A stretch of DNA of 57,948 bases from Stenotrophomonas maltophilia (lineage in GTDB: Bacteria; Pseudomonadota; Gammaproteobacteria; Xanthomonadales; Xanthomonadaceae), in assembly GCF_013464915.1 (NCBI RefSeq), contig NZ_RAVT01000011.1, positions 34-57,981 of the forward strand. Direction: 5' to 3'. The translations under genes were made by a program, and so were the position numbers. Shown here piece by piece: positions 7,864-14,261 of this stretch (position 1 is the first letter of the stretch; each line of letters starts with the position of its first letter). The notes under the pieces were generated by a model. That model was not told the DNA's origin. It was given only the letters and a program-made list of their open reading frames with translations, and did no database searches.

Positions 7864-8085
7864 TCAGGGTCTATCTTGGAGCCGCAATGTAAGGATTACA
7901 AGGCCCAAGCCAATGTTGATGGCATTCTTGCCAATTTTGTCCATCCAGAAACCACGCTGCCAGGGCGTGGGGGAGGGGTCGATTCCGATCTCATATCCAA
8001 AGGCTTTCACGAACAGGTCCAGGTACTTCTGCCCTGCGAAGGGGCCGTCCTGTCCCCTGCTCACGGCGTTGTAATGCGCCGCCAC
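7864..8085 (-). CDS. Small phage membrane protein of unknown function
   Basis: A 73-residue reading frame with a GTG start and GGAG about 11 bases upstream. The N-terminal half is soluble (VSRGQDGPFAGQKYLDLF) and the C-terminal part has one hydrophobic segment (INIGLGLVILTL). It follows the overlapping microgene chain in the same direction, in frame with the stop of the preceding 42-residue gene. I do not recognise a family. Confidence 0.55.
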   Translation of the reverse strand: MAAHYNAVSRGQDGPFAGQKYLDLFVKAFGYEIGIDPSPTPWQRGFWMDKIGKNAINIGLGLVILTLRLQDRP

Positions 8086-8118
8086 CCCCGGCTGCGCTCC
8101 ACAAAAAGGTCTTACGTT

Positions 8119-8247
8119 TCAGTGTTTTAAGAACGGTAGTGCCAGCATCGCCGCCAGGGTCACAATGGCCCCGACCACGGATGCAAAAAACAGTCCTTGC
8201 CCTACGCGGACTACCGCGCTGGCTATTGTCCGTCTCACCGTACTCAT
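8119..8247 (-). CDS. 42-residue membrane microprotein
   Basis: The frame encodes MSTVRRTIASAVVRVGQG followed by a single transmembrane segment (FFASVVGAIVTLAAMLALPF) and a short KH tail. Its ATG overlaps the stop codon of the preceding 50-codon gene as ATGA, which indicates translational coupling. A basic N-terminus and one helix fit a small inner-membrane protein. Function unknown. Confidence 0.55.
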   Translation of the reverse strand: MSTVRRTIASAVVRVGQGLFFASVVGAIVTLAAMLALPFLKH

Positions 8248-8396
8248 AGACTGAGAACGCCCCCCTGGTCGTCTGCGGATGCGCAGCCCGACAGCATGAC
8301 GCTGCCGTCGGGCAGACTACAGGCCACAATGATGGCGCGTCCGTAGGAATCAAGTACCACGGGAGAGATTGATCCCGACTGGTGCAGTGAAGTCAT
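8244..8396 (-). CDS. 50-residue phage microprotein
   Basis: The frame begins MTSLHQSGSISPVVLDSYG and ends GGVLSL. It overlaps its neighbours on both sides by ATGA, starting inside the stop of the 55-residue gene and ending inside the start of the 42-residue gene. The composition is soluble with alternating strand-like segments. No family recognised; reality is supported mainly by the precise overlaps. Confidence 0.55.
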   Translation of the reverse strand: MTSLHQSGSISPVVLDSYGRAIIVACSLPDGSVMLSGCASADDQGGVLSL

Positions 8397-8560
8397 GGCC
8401 GCGGGGTCTCCGTTGGGGCCGCGGGTGGGACCGGATACGACACCCGCCAGCCACAGTCCTCGGGGACGACCGAGAACTGGACGCGCTCGTTGAGTAGGCC
8501 GAGCATCGCGCGGAGAGCGCCGCGCTTCTCGTTATGGTCGAAATTGATGGTCCGAATCAT
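8393..8560 (-). CDS. 55-residue phage microprotein
   Basis: The frame begins MIRTINFDHNEKRGALRAML and ends in a proline-rich tail (PVPPAAPTETPRP). ATGA overlaps join it to the 46-residue gene upstream and the 50-residue gene downstream. The N-terminal helix and acidic middle suggest a small soluble protein. Function unknown. Confidence 0.55.
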   Translation of the reverse strand: MIRTINFDHNEKRGALRAMLGLLNERVQFSVVPEDCGWRVSYPVPPAAPTETPRP

Positions 8561-8697
8561 TCGGGCACCTCGTAGGTCCGTTCATGCAGGACCAAAACCT
8601 CCCGCTCGAATACCAAGAACGGGCCGAACTGGTGGACGCGGAGGGCCACGTTGACGATCACCAGGGTCGAGTTTGCGGTGAAATCTGCGTTACGCAT
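8557..8697 (-). CDS. 46-residue phage microprotein, first of a coupled chain
   Basis: The frame begins MRNADFTANSTLVIVNVALR and ends RTYEVPE. A strong ribosome site (AGGAG, 7 bases before ATG) makes it the likely entry point for ribosomes that then re-initiate along the next three ATGA-linked genes. It probably folds as a small beta-rich protein. Function unknown. Confidence 0.6.
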   Translation of the reverse strand: MRNADFTANSTLVIVNVALRVHQFGPFLVFEREVLVLHERTYEVPE

Positions 8698-8816
8698 ATG
8701 TAAGTCTCCTGTTATGCAAGTGCTACAAATGGAACAATGAGTGCCAAATATCGAGATTGGCCTTATGATTAGGGCTGAAGGGCGTGATCGCCACTCCCGA
8801 CCCCAAGGACCATTCG

Positions 8817-8942
8817 ATGATTGACCCCCGCGTAGAAGTCGCCATTACGGCCCTTCACCTAGTCGTATGGGTGTGGACTAGCTCGGTGCCGGCGCATCGC
8901 ACATACCTGTATTGGCGCAGGGTCTTGCGGAAGCGGCGTTAG
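8817..8942 (+). CDS. Possible 41-residue membrane peptide on the plus strand
   Basis: The frame MIDPRVEVAITALHLVVWVW continues to a strongly basic C-terminus (WRRVLRKRR). AAGGA lies 8 bases upstream, and GTGCCA (-35 like) with TATGAT (-10 like) lie upstream around 8743-8771. One membrane segment is predicted. It converges with the ArdA gene and fills a 240-base gap in the minus-strand genes. It may be a spurious frame, so confidence is limited. Confidence 0.35.
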   Translation: MIDPRVEVAITALHLVVWVWTSSVPAHRTYLYWRRVLRKRR

Positions 8943-9559
8943 CGGCTCCAGAAGTAGAAGCCGCTCACCTCAAACGCGTCACCGTTGAGCCGAATGTCGC
9001 GGCCATAGCTCTCGTAGTCGAAGTAGCGGGAGAGGGCGTCGGGCACGTCGTGAAGAAGCCTCGATTCGTCCACATAGTTCTCGGCAAAGTCGGCCCAGCT
9101 ATCGAACTGGCCCGCGTAGGCTTCGTGGAACTGCTCCACGGTCACATCGTCGAGGCCATCGTGGTCGCAGAAGGCCGTGTAGGCGGCGCGTTCGGTGTCG
9201 TTGTGCAACTCGTCCAGCCGCTCTTGCAATGCGCACAGCTTGTCCAGGTCGGGGTGCTCGCCCCAGGTATCCCCGAACACGTCGTCGTAGTCGTGGACGG
9301 CCCACTCCTCGGCGCTGGCGACCTTGCCGCTTCCGCCACACGCCGTGCATTCCGCCCCGCCGAATACTCGGGGGACGTATGTGGTTCCAGTACCGCCGCA
9401 ATCCGGGCAATCAACGGTCACGTTCGGGTGCGGCGACTCGCGCAGGATGCGGGCAATCTCATCGCGCACGTCGTCGGCGTCGCGTCCCTCCAAGTTGATC
9501 CACTCGCCGTGCAGGACGCCAGCGTTATATGAGGCAAGGCAGGCAACGTATATTTGCAT
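8939..9559 (-). CDS. ardA: ArdA-type antirestriction protein with zinc-finger-like insert
   Basis: The 206-residue protein matches ArdA, the DNA-mimic that protects incoming DNA from type I restriction enzymes. The N-terminal IYVACLASYNAGVLHGEWI, the middle AEEWAVHDYD, and the C-terminal FDSWADFAENYVDES and RYFDYESYGRDIRL segments are all characteristic, and the protein is rich in Asp and Glu. Between residues 47 and 82 it carries an insert with two DnaJ-style CxxCxGxG knuckles, CPDCGGTG (Cys51, Cys54) and CTACGGSG (Cys71, Cys74), which standard ArdA proteins lack. The ATG at 9559 follows GGAG and a terminator hairpin. Early position in the map suits a gene needed on DNA entry. Confidence 0.9.
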   Translation of the reverse strand: MQIYVACLASYNAGVLHGEWINLEGRDADDVRDEIARILRESPHPNVTVDCPDCGGTGTTYVPRVFGGAECTACGGSGKVASAEEWAVHDYDDVFGDTWGEHPDLDKLCALQERLDELHNDTERAAYTAFCDHDGLDDVTVEQFHEAYAGQFDSWADFAENYVDESRLLHDVPDALSRYFDYESYGRDIRLNGDAFEVSGFYFWSR

Positions 9560-9579
9560 GGTGTGCTCCAGAAATGCGA

Positions 9580-9600
9580 AGGCCCGCACTAGGCGGGCCT
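9580..9600 (-). terminator. Terminator-like hairpin upstream of ardA
   Basis: AGGCCCGC/GCGGGCCT with the loop ACTAG, the same hairpin as before int (7398-7418), sits 21 bases upstream of the ardA start. On the minus strand it is followed by a T-rich TTCGCATTTCT and then GGAG. Confidence 0.65.
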
Positions 9601-9622
9601 CGGGATCAGGGGTGGTTATCGG

Positions 9623-9883
9623 TCAGTGCGCCCAATCGGGCTTGACGTTCAGCAGGTAGGCGGCGGCCACTGCGCGGGCGGTGTCCTCGTCGGCCACGTC
9701 GGCAATCCACCACCAGCGGTCCTTACCGGCCCAGCGGTAGACGCCCCAAAACTGCGCGGCCATCGGTGCGCAAGGCTCGACGCTCCCGTCGAACTCTTGG
9801 CGGGGACCGTAGGAGACCGATCGGTCGCCCAGGGTGACCAGCTTGTCACCGGCAGGTACAGCCAGCTCGTTGTCATTGCTCAT
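9623..9883 (-). CDS. Phage protein of unknown function (86 residues)
   Basis: The protein is rich in tryptophan in its second half (AQFWGVYRWAGKDRWWWIADV) and ends KPDWAH. Its start overlaps the stop of the 60-residue gene by ATGA. The composition suggests a compact soluble beta protein with an aromatic cluster. No family recognised. It belongs to the early accessory block between the clamp-like gene and ardA. Confidence 0.7.
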   Translation of the reverse strand: MSNDNELAVPAGDKLVTLGDRSVSYGPRQEFDGSVEPCAPMAAQFWGVYRWAGKDRWWWIADVADEDTARAVAAAYLLNVKPDWAH

Positions 9884-10062
9884 TGCGACAGGCCCTTTGC
9901 GTGTTCGATGGCGCGATCCAGTGCGCCGGGGATGTTGTGAAAAATGCCGTGGCGTGTCGAGTGGGTGAGGCCGATTTTGTAGACCTCAAAATGGTTCGGC
10001 CCCTTGCGCAGCACCCATGCCTTTTCGGTCTCGAACAAGATGTCCTCCTCGCGGTAGCTCAT
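9880..10062 (-). CDS. Phage protein of unknown function (60 residues)
   Basis: It begins MSYREEDILFETEKAWVLRK and ends AIEHAKGLSQ; the pattern of two beta strands, a basic hairpin and a C-terminal helix suggests a small folded protein. I start at the ATG at 10062, which overlaps the preceding stop as ATGA, and not at the longer upstream frame, which is very Arg-rich and reads antisense-like. No family recognised. Confidence 0.65.
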   Translation of the reverse strand: MSYREEDILFETEKAWVLRKGPNHFEVYKIGLTHSTRHGIFHNIPGALDRAIEHAKGLSQ

Positions 10063-10499
10063 CGCGCGGCTCCCATGCCCTCGGCGATCCATGCGCGGGC
10101 CTGCTGCTCGGCGCGGGCCACGCCATCGGCGGTCTCGTGGTTGATGCCGTTCCTCGACAGCCACCCGCCCAGCGGGTCGGCGATGTCGTAGGCCCAAACG
10201 CCGCTCCACTGCTCGCCGACCTCCTGCCAGAGGCGGTGCAGCATGCGCGCCACCTCGACAAGAAATTCGGAGTCCTCAATGCCCAGCGGCGCGGTGCTCA
10301 TCGGCTCGGGCCACGTCCACCCGCTCGCCAGCTGCGCGAGGTCGATGGGGTCGAAGTCGGTATCCCTGATTGCGCGGTTGACCACGGTGGCGAACTCCTC
10401 GGCTTGCTGCGGCGTCATCGCGGTCGCCGCCAGTTGTTCGTGATAGCGCCCCGGCTGTGCCAGGAACACGTTGCGGGTTCCGTAGGTGCGCAGTTCCAT
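10059..10499 (-). CDS. Phage protein of unknown function (146 residues)
   Basis: The protein starts MELRTYGTRNVFLAQPGRYH and contains a helical middle (PQQAEEFATVVNRAIRD) and a tryptophan-rich end (WSGVWAYDIADPLGGWLSRN). The start overlaps the upstream stop as TGATG and its stop overlaps the next ATG. No family recognised; it looks soluble. It belongs to a run of four coupled early genes. Confidence 0.65.
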   Translation of the reverse strand: MELRTYGTRNVFLAQPGRYHEQLAATAMTPQQAEEFATVVNRAIRDTDFDPIDLAQLASGWTWPEPMSTAPLGIEDSEFLVEVARMLHRLWQEVGEQWSGVWAYDIADPLGGWLSRNGINHETADGVARAEQQARAWIAEGMGAAR

Positions 10500-10822
10500 C
10501 ACAGCACCCCCAGCCCGCGCAGCACCGGCATCACCAGCGCGTTGGTCTCGTCGTTGTCGCTCCAGTCGCTCGCGGCGTCGTCCCCGTTCTCCCAAATCAG
10601 GAGCACAAACCCCGCCTTTGTTGCGTCCGGGCGGTAGAACCGCAGGTGATCGTGGTCGGTAGAGGCGAGGGCCTCCAACACTTCTTGCCGGTCGCGGCTG
10701 TGCCGCACCGTGGTTTCTTCGCCGTCGTAGACGCCGAGCGAGTAACCAGCGGCGAGGGCGGCATCCACCAGCGCCACGGCTATGCGCTTCGCGCTCTCGG
10801 GGGCGTAGTTGTCGAGGTTCAT
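10499..10822 (-). CDS. Phage protein of unknown function (107 residues)
   Basis: The acidic protein begins MNLDNYAPESAKRIAVALVD and continues through LAAGYSLGVYDGEETTV and an SDNDETNALVMPVLRGLG C-terminus. The alternation of helices and strands suggests an alpha/beta fold. It starts 7 bases after CGGAGAAAG and heads a coupled run of genes behind a terminator hairpin. No family recognised. Confidence 0.7.
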   Translation of the reverse strand: MNLDNYAPESAKRIAVALVDAALAAGYSLGVYDGEETTVRHSRDRQEVLEALASTDHDHLRFYRPDATKAGFVLLIWENGDDAASDWSDNDETNALVMPVLRGLGVL

Positions 10823-10837
10823 GGCTTTCTCCGGGCA

Positions 10838-10862
10838 ACAAAAAAGCCGCCTTGCGGCGGCT
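10838..10862 (-). terminator. Terminator upstream of the 107-residue gene
   Basis: AGCCGCC, loop TTGC and GGCGGCT form a 7-bp stem followed on the minus strand by six T residues. The stretch from the hairpin to the ribosome site is repeated almost identically before the clamp-like gene (11473-11514). Confidence 0.8.
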
Positions 10863-10874
10863 GATGGGTTCGGG

Positions 10875-11474
10875 TTAAGCGCGGAGCGCGTCGCTGCACA
10901 GGGCTTCCGGGTATGACGAGTCGCGCATTGGCATGACGATCAAAGACGCGCACCTGATGCTCGGATCGGTGATGCCGCCAATACCGAACATGGCCGCCAC
11001 GTCGCCGCCAGTCACCGGAATCAGTGAAGTGGCCTTGCCGCCGAATGCCTTGCAAATTACACCGGCCGCCTTCACTACGCCTTCGAGGACGGCAGGCGCG
11101 AATCCGGACAGCTTGAGTTCGTTCGGCTTGGACACCGCAGCACGCCAGTCCGGGTAGGTTCCATCAACGGCAGCAAACTCAATGGCCTGGCCTCCGCGCT
11201 CCGCCTTGAACCGGCTGGCATCGCCCACGGCGCTGAAATAGACATCGCCCTTCATCTTGGCGACCAGCTCGCACGCATTGCGCGGCACGATGATCTTGCC
11301 AATGTCCCACGGCAGGCTGGTACGCACCACAAGCATGCGGTGGCCGTCTGTAGCAACGATGATCGCACCATCGGCGTGCGACTCAATCAGCACGCCATTC
11401 AAGTAGAAGCGAACGTCATTCTTGGGGGCCACATGCAGAGCGGCGGCGATCAGGGCGGAAGGAATTTTGTTCAT
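10875..11474 (-). CDS. DnaN-middle-domain (sliding clamp-like) protein
   Basis: Residues 20-120 of this 199-residue protein align by eye with the middle domain of the DNA polymerase III beta clamp: VRFYLNGVLIE, VATDGHRML (residues 40-47), a basic loop KIIVPRNACELV, and AAVDGTYPDWRAAV, the counterpart of the clamp's DGRFPDYRRVLP segment. The first clamp domain is absent and only a partial third domain could follow. A clamp needs six domains per ring, so this protein could be a degenerate clamp, a decoy that binds host clamp partners, or an inhibitor. Domain assignment is solid; function is open. It is preceded by a terminator plus CGGAGAAAG. Confidence 0.8.
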   Translation of the reverse strand: MNKIPSALIAAALHVAPKNDVRFYLNGVLIESHADGAIIVATDGHRMLVVRTSLPWDIGKIIVPRNACELVAKMKGDVYFSAVGDASRFKAERGGQAIEFAAVDGTYPDWRAAVSKPNELKLSGFAPAVLEGVVKAAGVICKAFGGKATSLIPVTGGDVAAMFGIGGITDPSIRCASLIVMPMRDSSYPEALCSDALRA

Positions 11475-11490
11475 AGCTTTCTCCGGGCAA

Positions 11491-11514
11491 CAAAAAAGCC
11501 GCCTTGCGGCGGCT
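11491..11514 (-). terminator. Terminator upstream of the clamp-like gene
   Basis: Same hairpin as at 10845-10862 (AGCCGCC-TTGC-GGCGGCT) followed by six T on the minus strand, then GTTGCCCGGAGAAAG and the start codon. Confidence 0.8.
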
Positions 11515-11538
11515 TCGGGGGATTGGGGTAGGGCGCTG

Positions 11539-11709
11539 TTAGAGGAACAGCTTGGTCAGCGTGACGATGCCAGCCACAAAGGCCGTGGCGACCACCAGCG
11601 GATACCACCGGGTCTCCATCATCAGCTTGTCGCTCTCGCGGTTGATCTTGCGAATCTCAGCGGTGAGCTTGCGCACTTGCAAGTCCTCCAGTGGTCCATT
11701 GGTGCTCAT
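11539..11709 (-). CDS. 56-residue phage membrane protein
   Basis: An amphipathic coiled-coil-like N-terminus (LEDLQVRKLTAEIRKINRES) is followed by one membrane segment (WYPLVVATAFVAGIVTLTKLF) at the C-terminus. GGAG lies 5 bases before the ATG and a terminator hairpin precedes it. The architecture, a cytoplasmic helix plus a C-terminal anchor, recalls small phage inhibitors of membrane processes. Function unknown. Confidence 0.65.
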   Translation of the reverse strand: MSTNGPLEDLQVRKLTAEIRKINRESDKLMMETRWYPLVVATAFVAGIVTLTKLFL

Positions 11710-11718
11710 GGTAGCTCC

Positions 11719-11750
11719 AAAAAAGACCCGCCGTCACACGTCGGCGGGGT
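11719..11750 (-). terminator. Terminator upstream of the 56-residue membrane gene
   Basis: CCCGCCG and CGGCGGG form a 7-bp stem around an 8-base loop, followed on the minus strand by TCTTTTTT and then GGAG of the next gene. Confidence 0.75.
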
Positions 11751-11777
11751 GTGGAAAACCGGGTTGACGAAAGGGGA

Positions 11778-11939
11778 TCAGATGACAACGGGGGATGGAC
11801 AAGGCGCAACTTGGGTGCGGTTCTTGTGTGCCTGGCGCTCCCGCTCGTTGAGTCGGGCGCGGTGCTCGCGGATGCCGCGGCGGATGCAACCGGCCACGTA
11901 GTAGTCGCGGGCGGTCATATCAAACGGGATCATCGTCAT
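11778..11939 (-). CDS. 53-residue basic phage protein, first early gene
   Basis: It reads MTMIPFDMTARDYYVAGCIR and then a strongly basic helix (REHRARLNERERQAHKNR). GGAG lies 9 bases upstream of the chosen ATG at 11939; a longer frame starts 10 codons earlier without a ribosome site. It is the gene nearest the predicted early promoter. Highly charged helices suggest a nucleic-acid-binding role, but this is only composition. Confidence 0.6.
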   Translation of the reverse strand: MTMIPFDMTARDYYVAGCIRRGIREHRARLNERERQAHKNRTQVAPCPSPVVI

Positions 11940-12002
11940 GGGTTGCTCTCCAGTGAATCGGACCACCAAAACGCCCCATCACAACGGTAGGGACGCTTTG
12001 GC

Positions 12003-12038
12003 GGTCAGACTCATGCTTGTAAGGCATGGAATCTGACC
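12003..12038. other. Strong stem-loop in the early leader
   Basis: GGTCAGA (12003-12009) pairs with TCTGACC (12032-12038), and CATGC (12012-12016) with GCATG (12024-12028) around the loop TTGTAAG. No T-run follows on either strand, so it is more likely an RNA processing or stability structure or an operator than a terminator. Confidence 0.55.
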
Positions 12039-12458
12039 GTCGCCAGCTTCCGGGAGCGCCTCCAGCTCGCCTAGGAATCCCGTACAGATGGCCCCGCTCT
12101 TTCTGGCGGTGACCCGGTATCCGTGGCGGCCTTCATCGGCCCTTACACTTCCCGGCGCGGCTAGTGTTCCCAGCTCCCCGCGTTCTGCCGTGGGCGGCGC
12201 TCCTGCCTGCCCCTTTCCTACTGTCCCGACCGCACCCTGCGACCGTTGTTCGATGGTGGGCATTATGCCCGTTTGTTCCCGGTTTGTCAATCACTCCCGG
12301 TAGTGGGAGGATTGAGCCGGACGTTACCTGCGGTGCGCTCAGGGGCCTTTGGGGCTAGTCCTCAGTGCTGGCGGGATAAGCTCTAGGTGCTGTCGATCCA
12401 TCGGTCGCACGTCTGTCGCCGCCTTTTCCGCTGCCGCCGTGCTGCTGGCGACGGGTAT

Positions 12459-12488
12459 AGATTAGATCAATCCCCGCATGGCTGTCAA
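12459..12488 (-). promoter_or_regulatory. Candidate host-type early promoter
   Basis: On the minus strand a perfect TTGACA (12483-12488) is followed after 18 bases by TAATCT (12459-12464). It points toward the early genes and stands in the most AT-rich part of the non-coding region, as expected for a promoter used by host RNA polymerase on infection. The -10 hexamer is weak. Confidence 0.4.
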
Positions 12489-12997
12489 TACCCCGATGGC
12501 AACTATTTTTGGATGGTCGCAGGGAGCGCCTAGCGCGCGCGTGGGGAGCTTCTATAGGCGGGGCGGTAGGGATGCCCGTGGCGGGCCTTGCGTGGGCCGT
12601 GGCGGCGCATTGGCTGGCCGTGGTGGGCGGCAGGTGGGCATAGGCTGGGGCAGGGTGCGCCGAGGTGGTAGGCAGGTGTGCCGAGGTGGTGCCGAGGTGG
12701 ACGCGTGGCGGTCAGGGCAAAAAGACAGATAGGGACAGACAGGGGCGCGAACGTTTGAGCGCGGATGTCCGCAGGTTGCCCAGGTATCGCATGGGATTGC
12801 CTAGGCACTGGATACCTAATCCGGTGGTTCACCTTTGGAATCAGCAGGTTAGCCGAGGTGGTGACGCCGCAGGTGACGCGAAGGGGGGGCGCATCGTGCC
12901 TTTGCGCTACAGGGGGCGACCCCCTACGGGGGGGGATCGCGCGGTTCCAAGTAGTTGGATACCCCTTCGGAAATTTGCCGCAAACGTTTCGACCCCC

Positions 12998-13198
12998 TCA
13001 GTCGCGCGAGGAGGGAGCCTCAGTCACACCGGAGCGCTTCCGCGTTGCCACGACAGCGAACCAGGCGAGCGACCCAAGTCCCCATAGGACGCACACAGGC
13101 ACAGCCCAGGTCATCCCTCGGTTGTACGCGAGGATCGCCAGGAGCGGGTTGATGGGCGTGACGCCCGCGATGAGCAGGATCAGGAGAAGTCGGTGCAT
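12998..13198 (-). CDS. 66-residue membrane protein with two helices
   Basis: Two hydrophobic segments (LLLILLIAGVTPINPLLAI and AVPVCVLWGLGSLAWFAVV) are joined by a short polar turn and followed by a basic tail. I start it at MHRLLLILL (13198) because this places the first helix at the N-terminus. The topology resembles small holins or exclusion proteins. It lies outside the main operons, between the morons and the early promoter, so its expression is unclear. Confidence 0.5.
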   Translation of the reverse strand: MHRLLLILLIAGVTPINPLLAILAYNRGMTWAVPVCVLWGLGSLAWFAVVATRKRSGVTEAPSSRD

Positions 13199-13258
13199 GG
13201 GAGTTCCGCCGCAGTGGCACCCAAGGAGGACAGAGGAACACCCCAAGAGTGCATAGGA

Positions 13259-13310
13259 GGACTGTAGTTCTACTTGGTGGTGAATACCAATGAATAGAAC
13301 TCTACAGTCC
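13259..13310. repeat. Nested inverted repeat (repeat A)
   Basis: GGACTGTAG (13259-13267) pairs with CTACAGTCC (13302-13310), extended by TTCTA/TAGAA, and the loop holds TTGGT/ACCAA. About 40 bases of this element (from ACTGTAG through CAATGA) resemble the stretch at 49985-50021 upstream of RNA polymerase. It may be an operator or a structured leader. Confidence 0.6.
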
Positions 13311-13428
13311 CACTATAGTAATACTTAGGTCTATCTAATGATAACAGCTCTGTCAAGCCCCCTAGGAGATGACGGTCTGTGTGGTCCGGTAGACTTGGCG
13401 TTTGCCCTAGACAGCTCATCAAGACCAC

Positions 13429-13764
13429 ATGGCATCGCTCAATAGCATCCTCACCCGGTTCGCGGCTTCGATCACGCTGGCTTGTGTAATCCTTGTGGGA
13501 GTACCGGCTCTGTATCAACATGTAAAGATGCGAGATGCGGACGCCGTGGCGGAAAGAAGCCGCGGACTTATTAACGACGATAACACCGCCCCAAGCGTTG
13601 TGGAGCAGCAGGTGCGTATCCTTGATTCCGCGCTTACTGAGTCGGCGGGATGCGAGTACATGAGAGACCTGTTACTCCAGTTCCTTGTCGGAATACCCTT
13701 GATCGTATGGTTCGTCGCCTTGGCTGTAATGTGGTGGTTCAAGGAAGACGACTTGACTCTCTAG
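13429..13764 (+). CDS. Two-helix membrane protein, probable moron
   Basis: The 111-residue protein has one membrane helix near the N-terminus (FAASITLACVILVGVPALY), a polar domain of about 55 residues (ERSRGLINDDNTAPSVVEQ) and a second helix (VGIPLIVWFVALAVMWW). Both ends would face the cytoplasm and the middle the periplasm, an arrangement seen in small sensors. It reads opposite to the phage genes and is visibly less GC-rich and less CTG/CTC-biased than them. It precedes the CheY-like gene by 89 bases in the same direction, which suggests a joint transcript. No family recognised. Confidence 0.6.
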   Translation: MASLNSILTRFAASITLACVILVGVPALYQHVKMRDADAVAERSRGLINDDNTAPSVVEQQVRILDSALTESAGCEYMRDLLLQFLVGIPLIVWFVALAVMWWFKEDDLTL

Positions 13765-13853
13765 CTGAACAGTTCAGGACGCTGCAAATCATCAGCGCGA
13801 TATTCCCCTTCAATAGTTATAGGGTACGGGCCGCTACGCATGGGAGGTGTCAG

Positions 13854-14240
13854 ATGGCTTCGCGGGTAAACGGTAAGGGTTGCTTGGGGTCGCTACTGGT
13901 CTTAGAAGATGACCCCGACCTGTCAGAGATGTTGCAGGAAATCCTGGTGAATTTCGGCTATGAGGTCGAGGTTGTTGCTTCCTCCGCGCAAGCTTTAGAC
14001 CAACTGGCGGCAAAAGTGTTCCACGCGGCAATCTTAGATATTCATATCGAGGATGGTGGCTCCATGTCGGTCGCTGACTGTCTCTTGTCGAATCGAATAC
14101 CCTACATGTTTGCCACGGGGCTTCCCAATCCTCAACTGCCCACCATTCACCAATGGGCTACCTTTCTTCAAAAGCCGTATCGCATAAACGATCTCATGGG
14201 GGCCTTGGAACGGACGCGTCAGATGGGGATTCCAGTTTAG
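13854..14240 (+). CDS. Stand-alone CheY-like response regulator receiver, probable moron
   Basis: The 128-residue protein is a single receiver domain with all key residues: acidic pocket Glu18-Asp19-Asp20 (VLEDDPDL), phosphoacceptor Asp62 (AILDIHIED), Thr88 (FATGL) and Lys107 (LQKPY). There is no output domain, so it should act by protein contact like CheY or SpdR-type proteins. GGAGG lies 7 bases before the ATG. It lies on the plus strand, opposite to the phage operons, with lower GC content, as expected for a gene transcribed in the lysogen. No histidine kinase is present nearby, so it would have to tap a host kinase. Target unknown. Confidence 0.85.
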   Translation: MASRVNGKGCLGSLLVLEDDPDLSEMLQEILVNFGYEVEVVASSAQALDQLAAKVFHAAILDIHIEDGGSMSVADCLLSNRIPYMFATGLPNPQLPTIHQWATFLQKPYRINDLMGALERTRQMGIPV

Positions 14241-14261
14241 GCGCATCCTTGCGCCGTTAAG

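Larger units (their letters stand above)
11940..12997. other. Long non-coding region, probable early leader and virion end
   Basis: No convincing gene is present; open frames here have low-complexity translations. Features seen are the stem-loop at 12003-12038, an AT-rich promoter candidate at 12459-12488, and a G-rich plus strand from 12540 to 12710 with repeated GCCGAGGTGG (near 12659, 12679, 12690 and again at 12853). It lies between the last late gene and the first early gene, where T7-like phages carry their direct terminal repeats and host-type early promoters. Confidence 0.5.

Noticed and set aside
12003-12038. A phage-encoded tRNA-Thr (CATGC-TTGTAAG-GCATG looks like an anticodon arm)
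   Set aside because: No T-arm with GTTCRA, no D-arm and no acceptor stem can be formed around it.
11979-12290. Open frame of 103 codons on the minus strand upstream of the first early gene
   Set aside because: No ribosome site, low-complexity Gly/Ala/Arg translation, and it covers a strong hairpin; more likely untranslated leader.
12478-13256. Several plus-strand open frames in the G-rich region
   Set aside because: Arg/Gly-rich translations with no ribosome sites or domains; typical chance frames in GC-rich non-coding DNA.
13311-13325. CACTATAG at 13311 as a T7-like promoter for the plus-strand morons
   Set aside because: Only the short core matches and it differs from the repeated motif of this phage; it is part of an AT-rich stretch and has no independent support.
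13270-13521. Minus-strand frame of 83 codons opposite the membrane-protein moron
   Set aside because: It overlaps the palindrome and the better supported plus-strand gene, and its translation has no recognisable structure.
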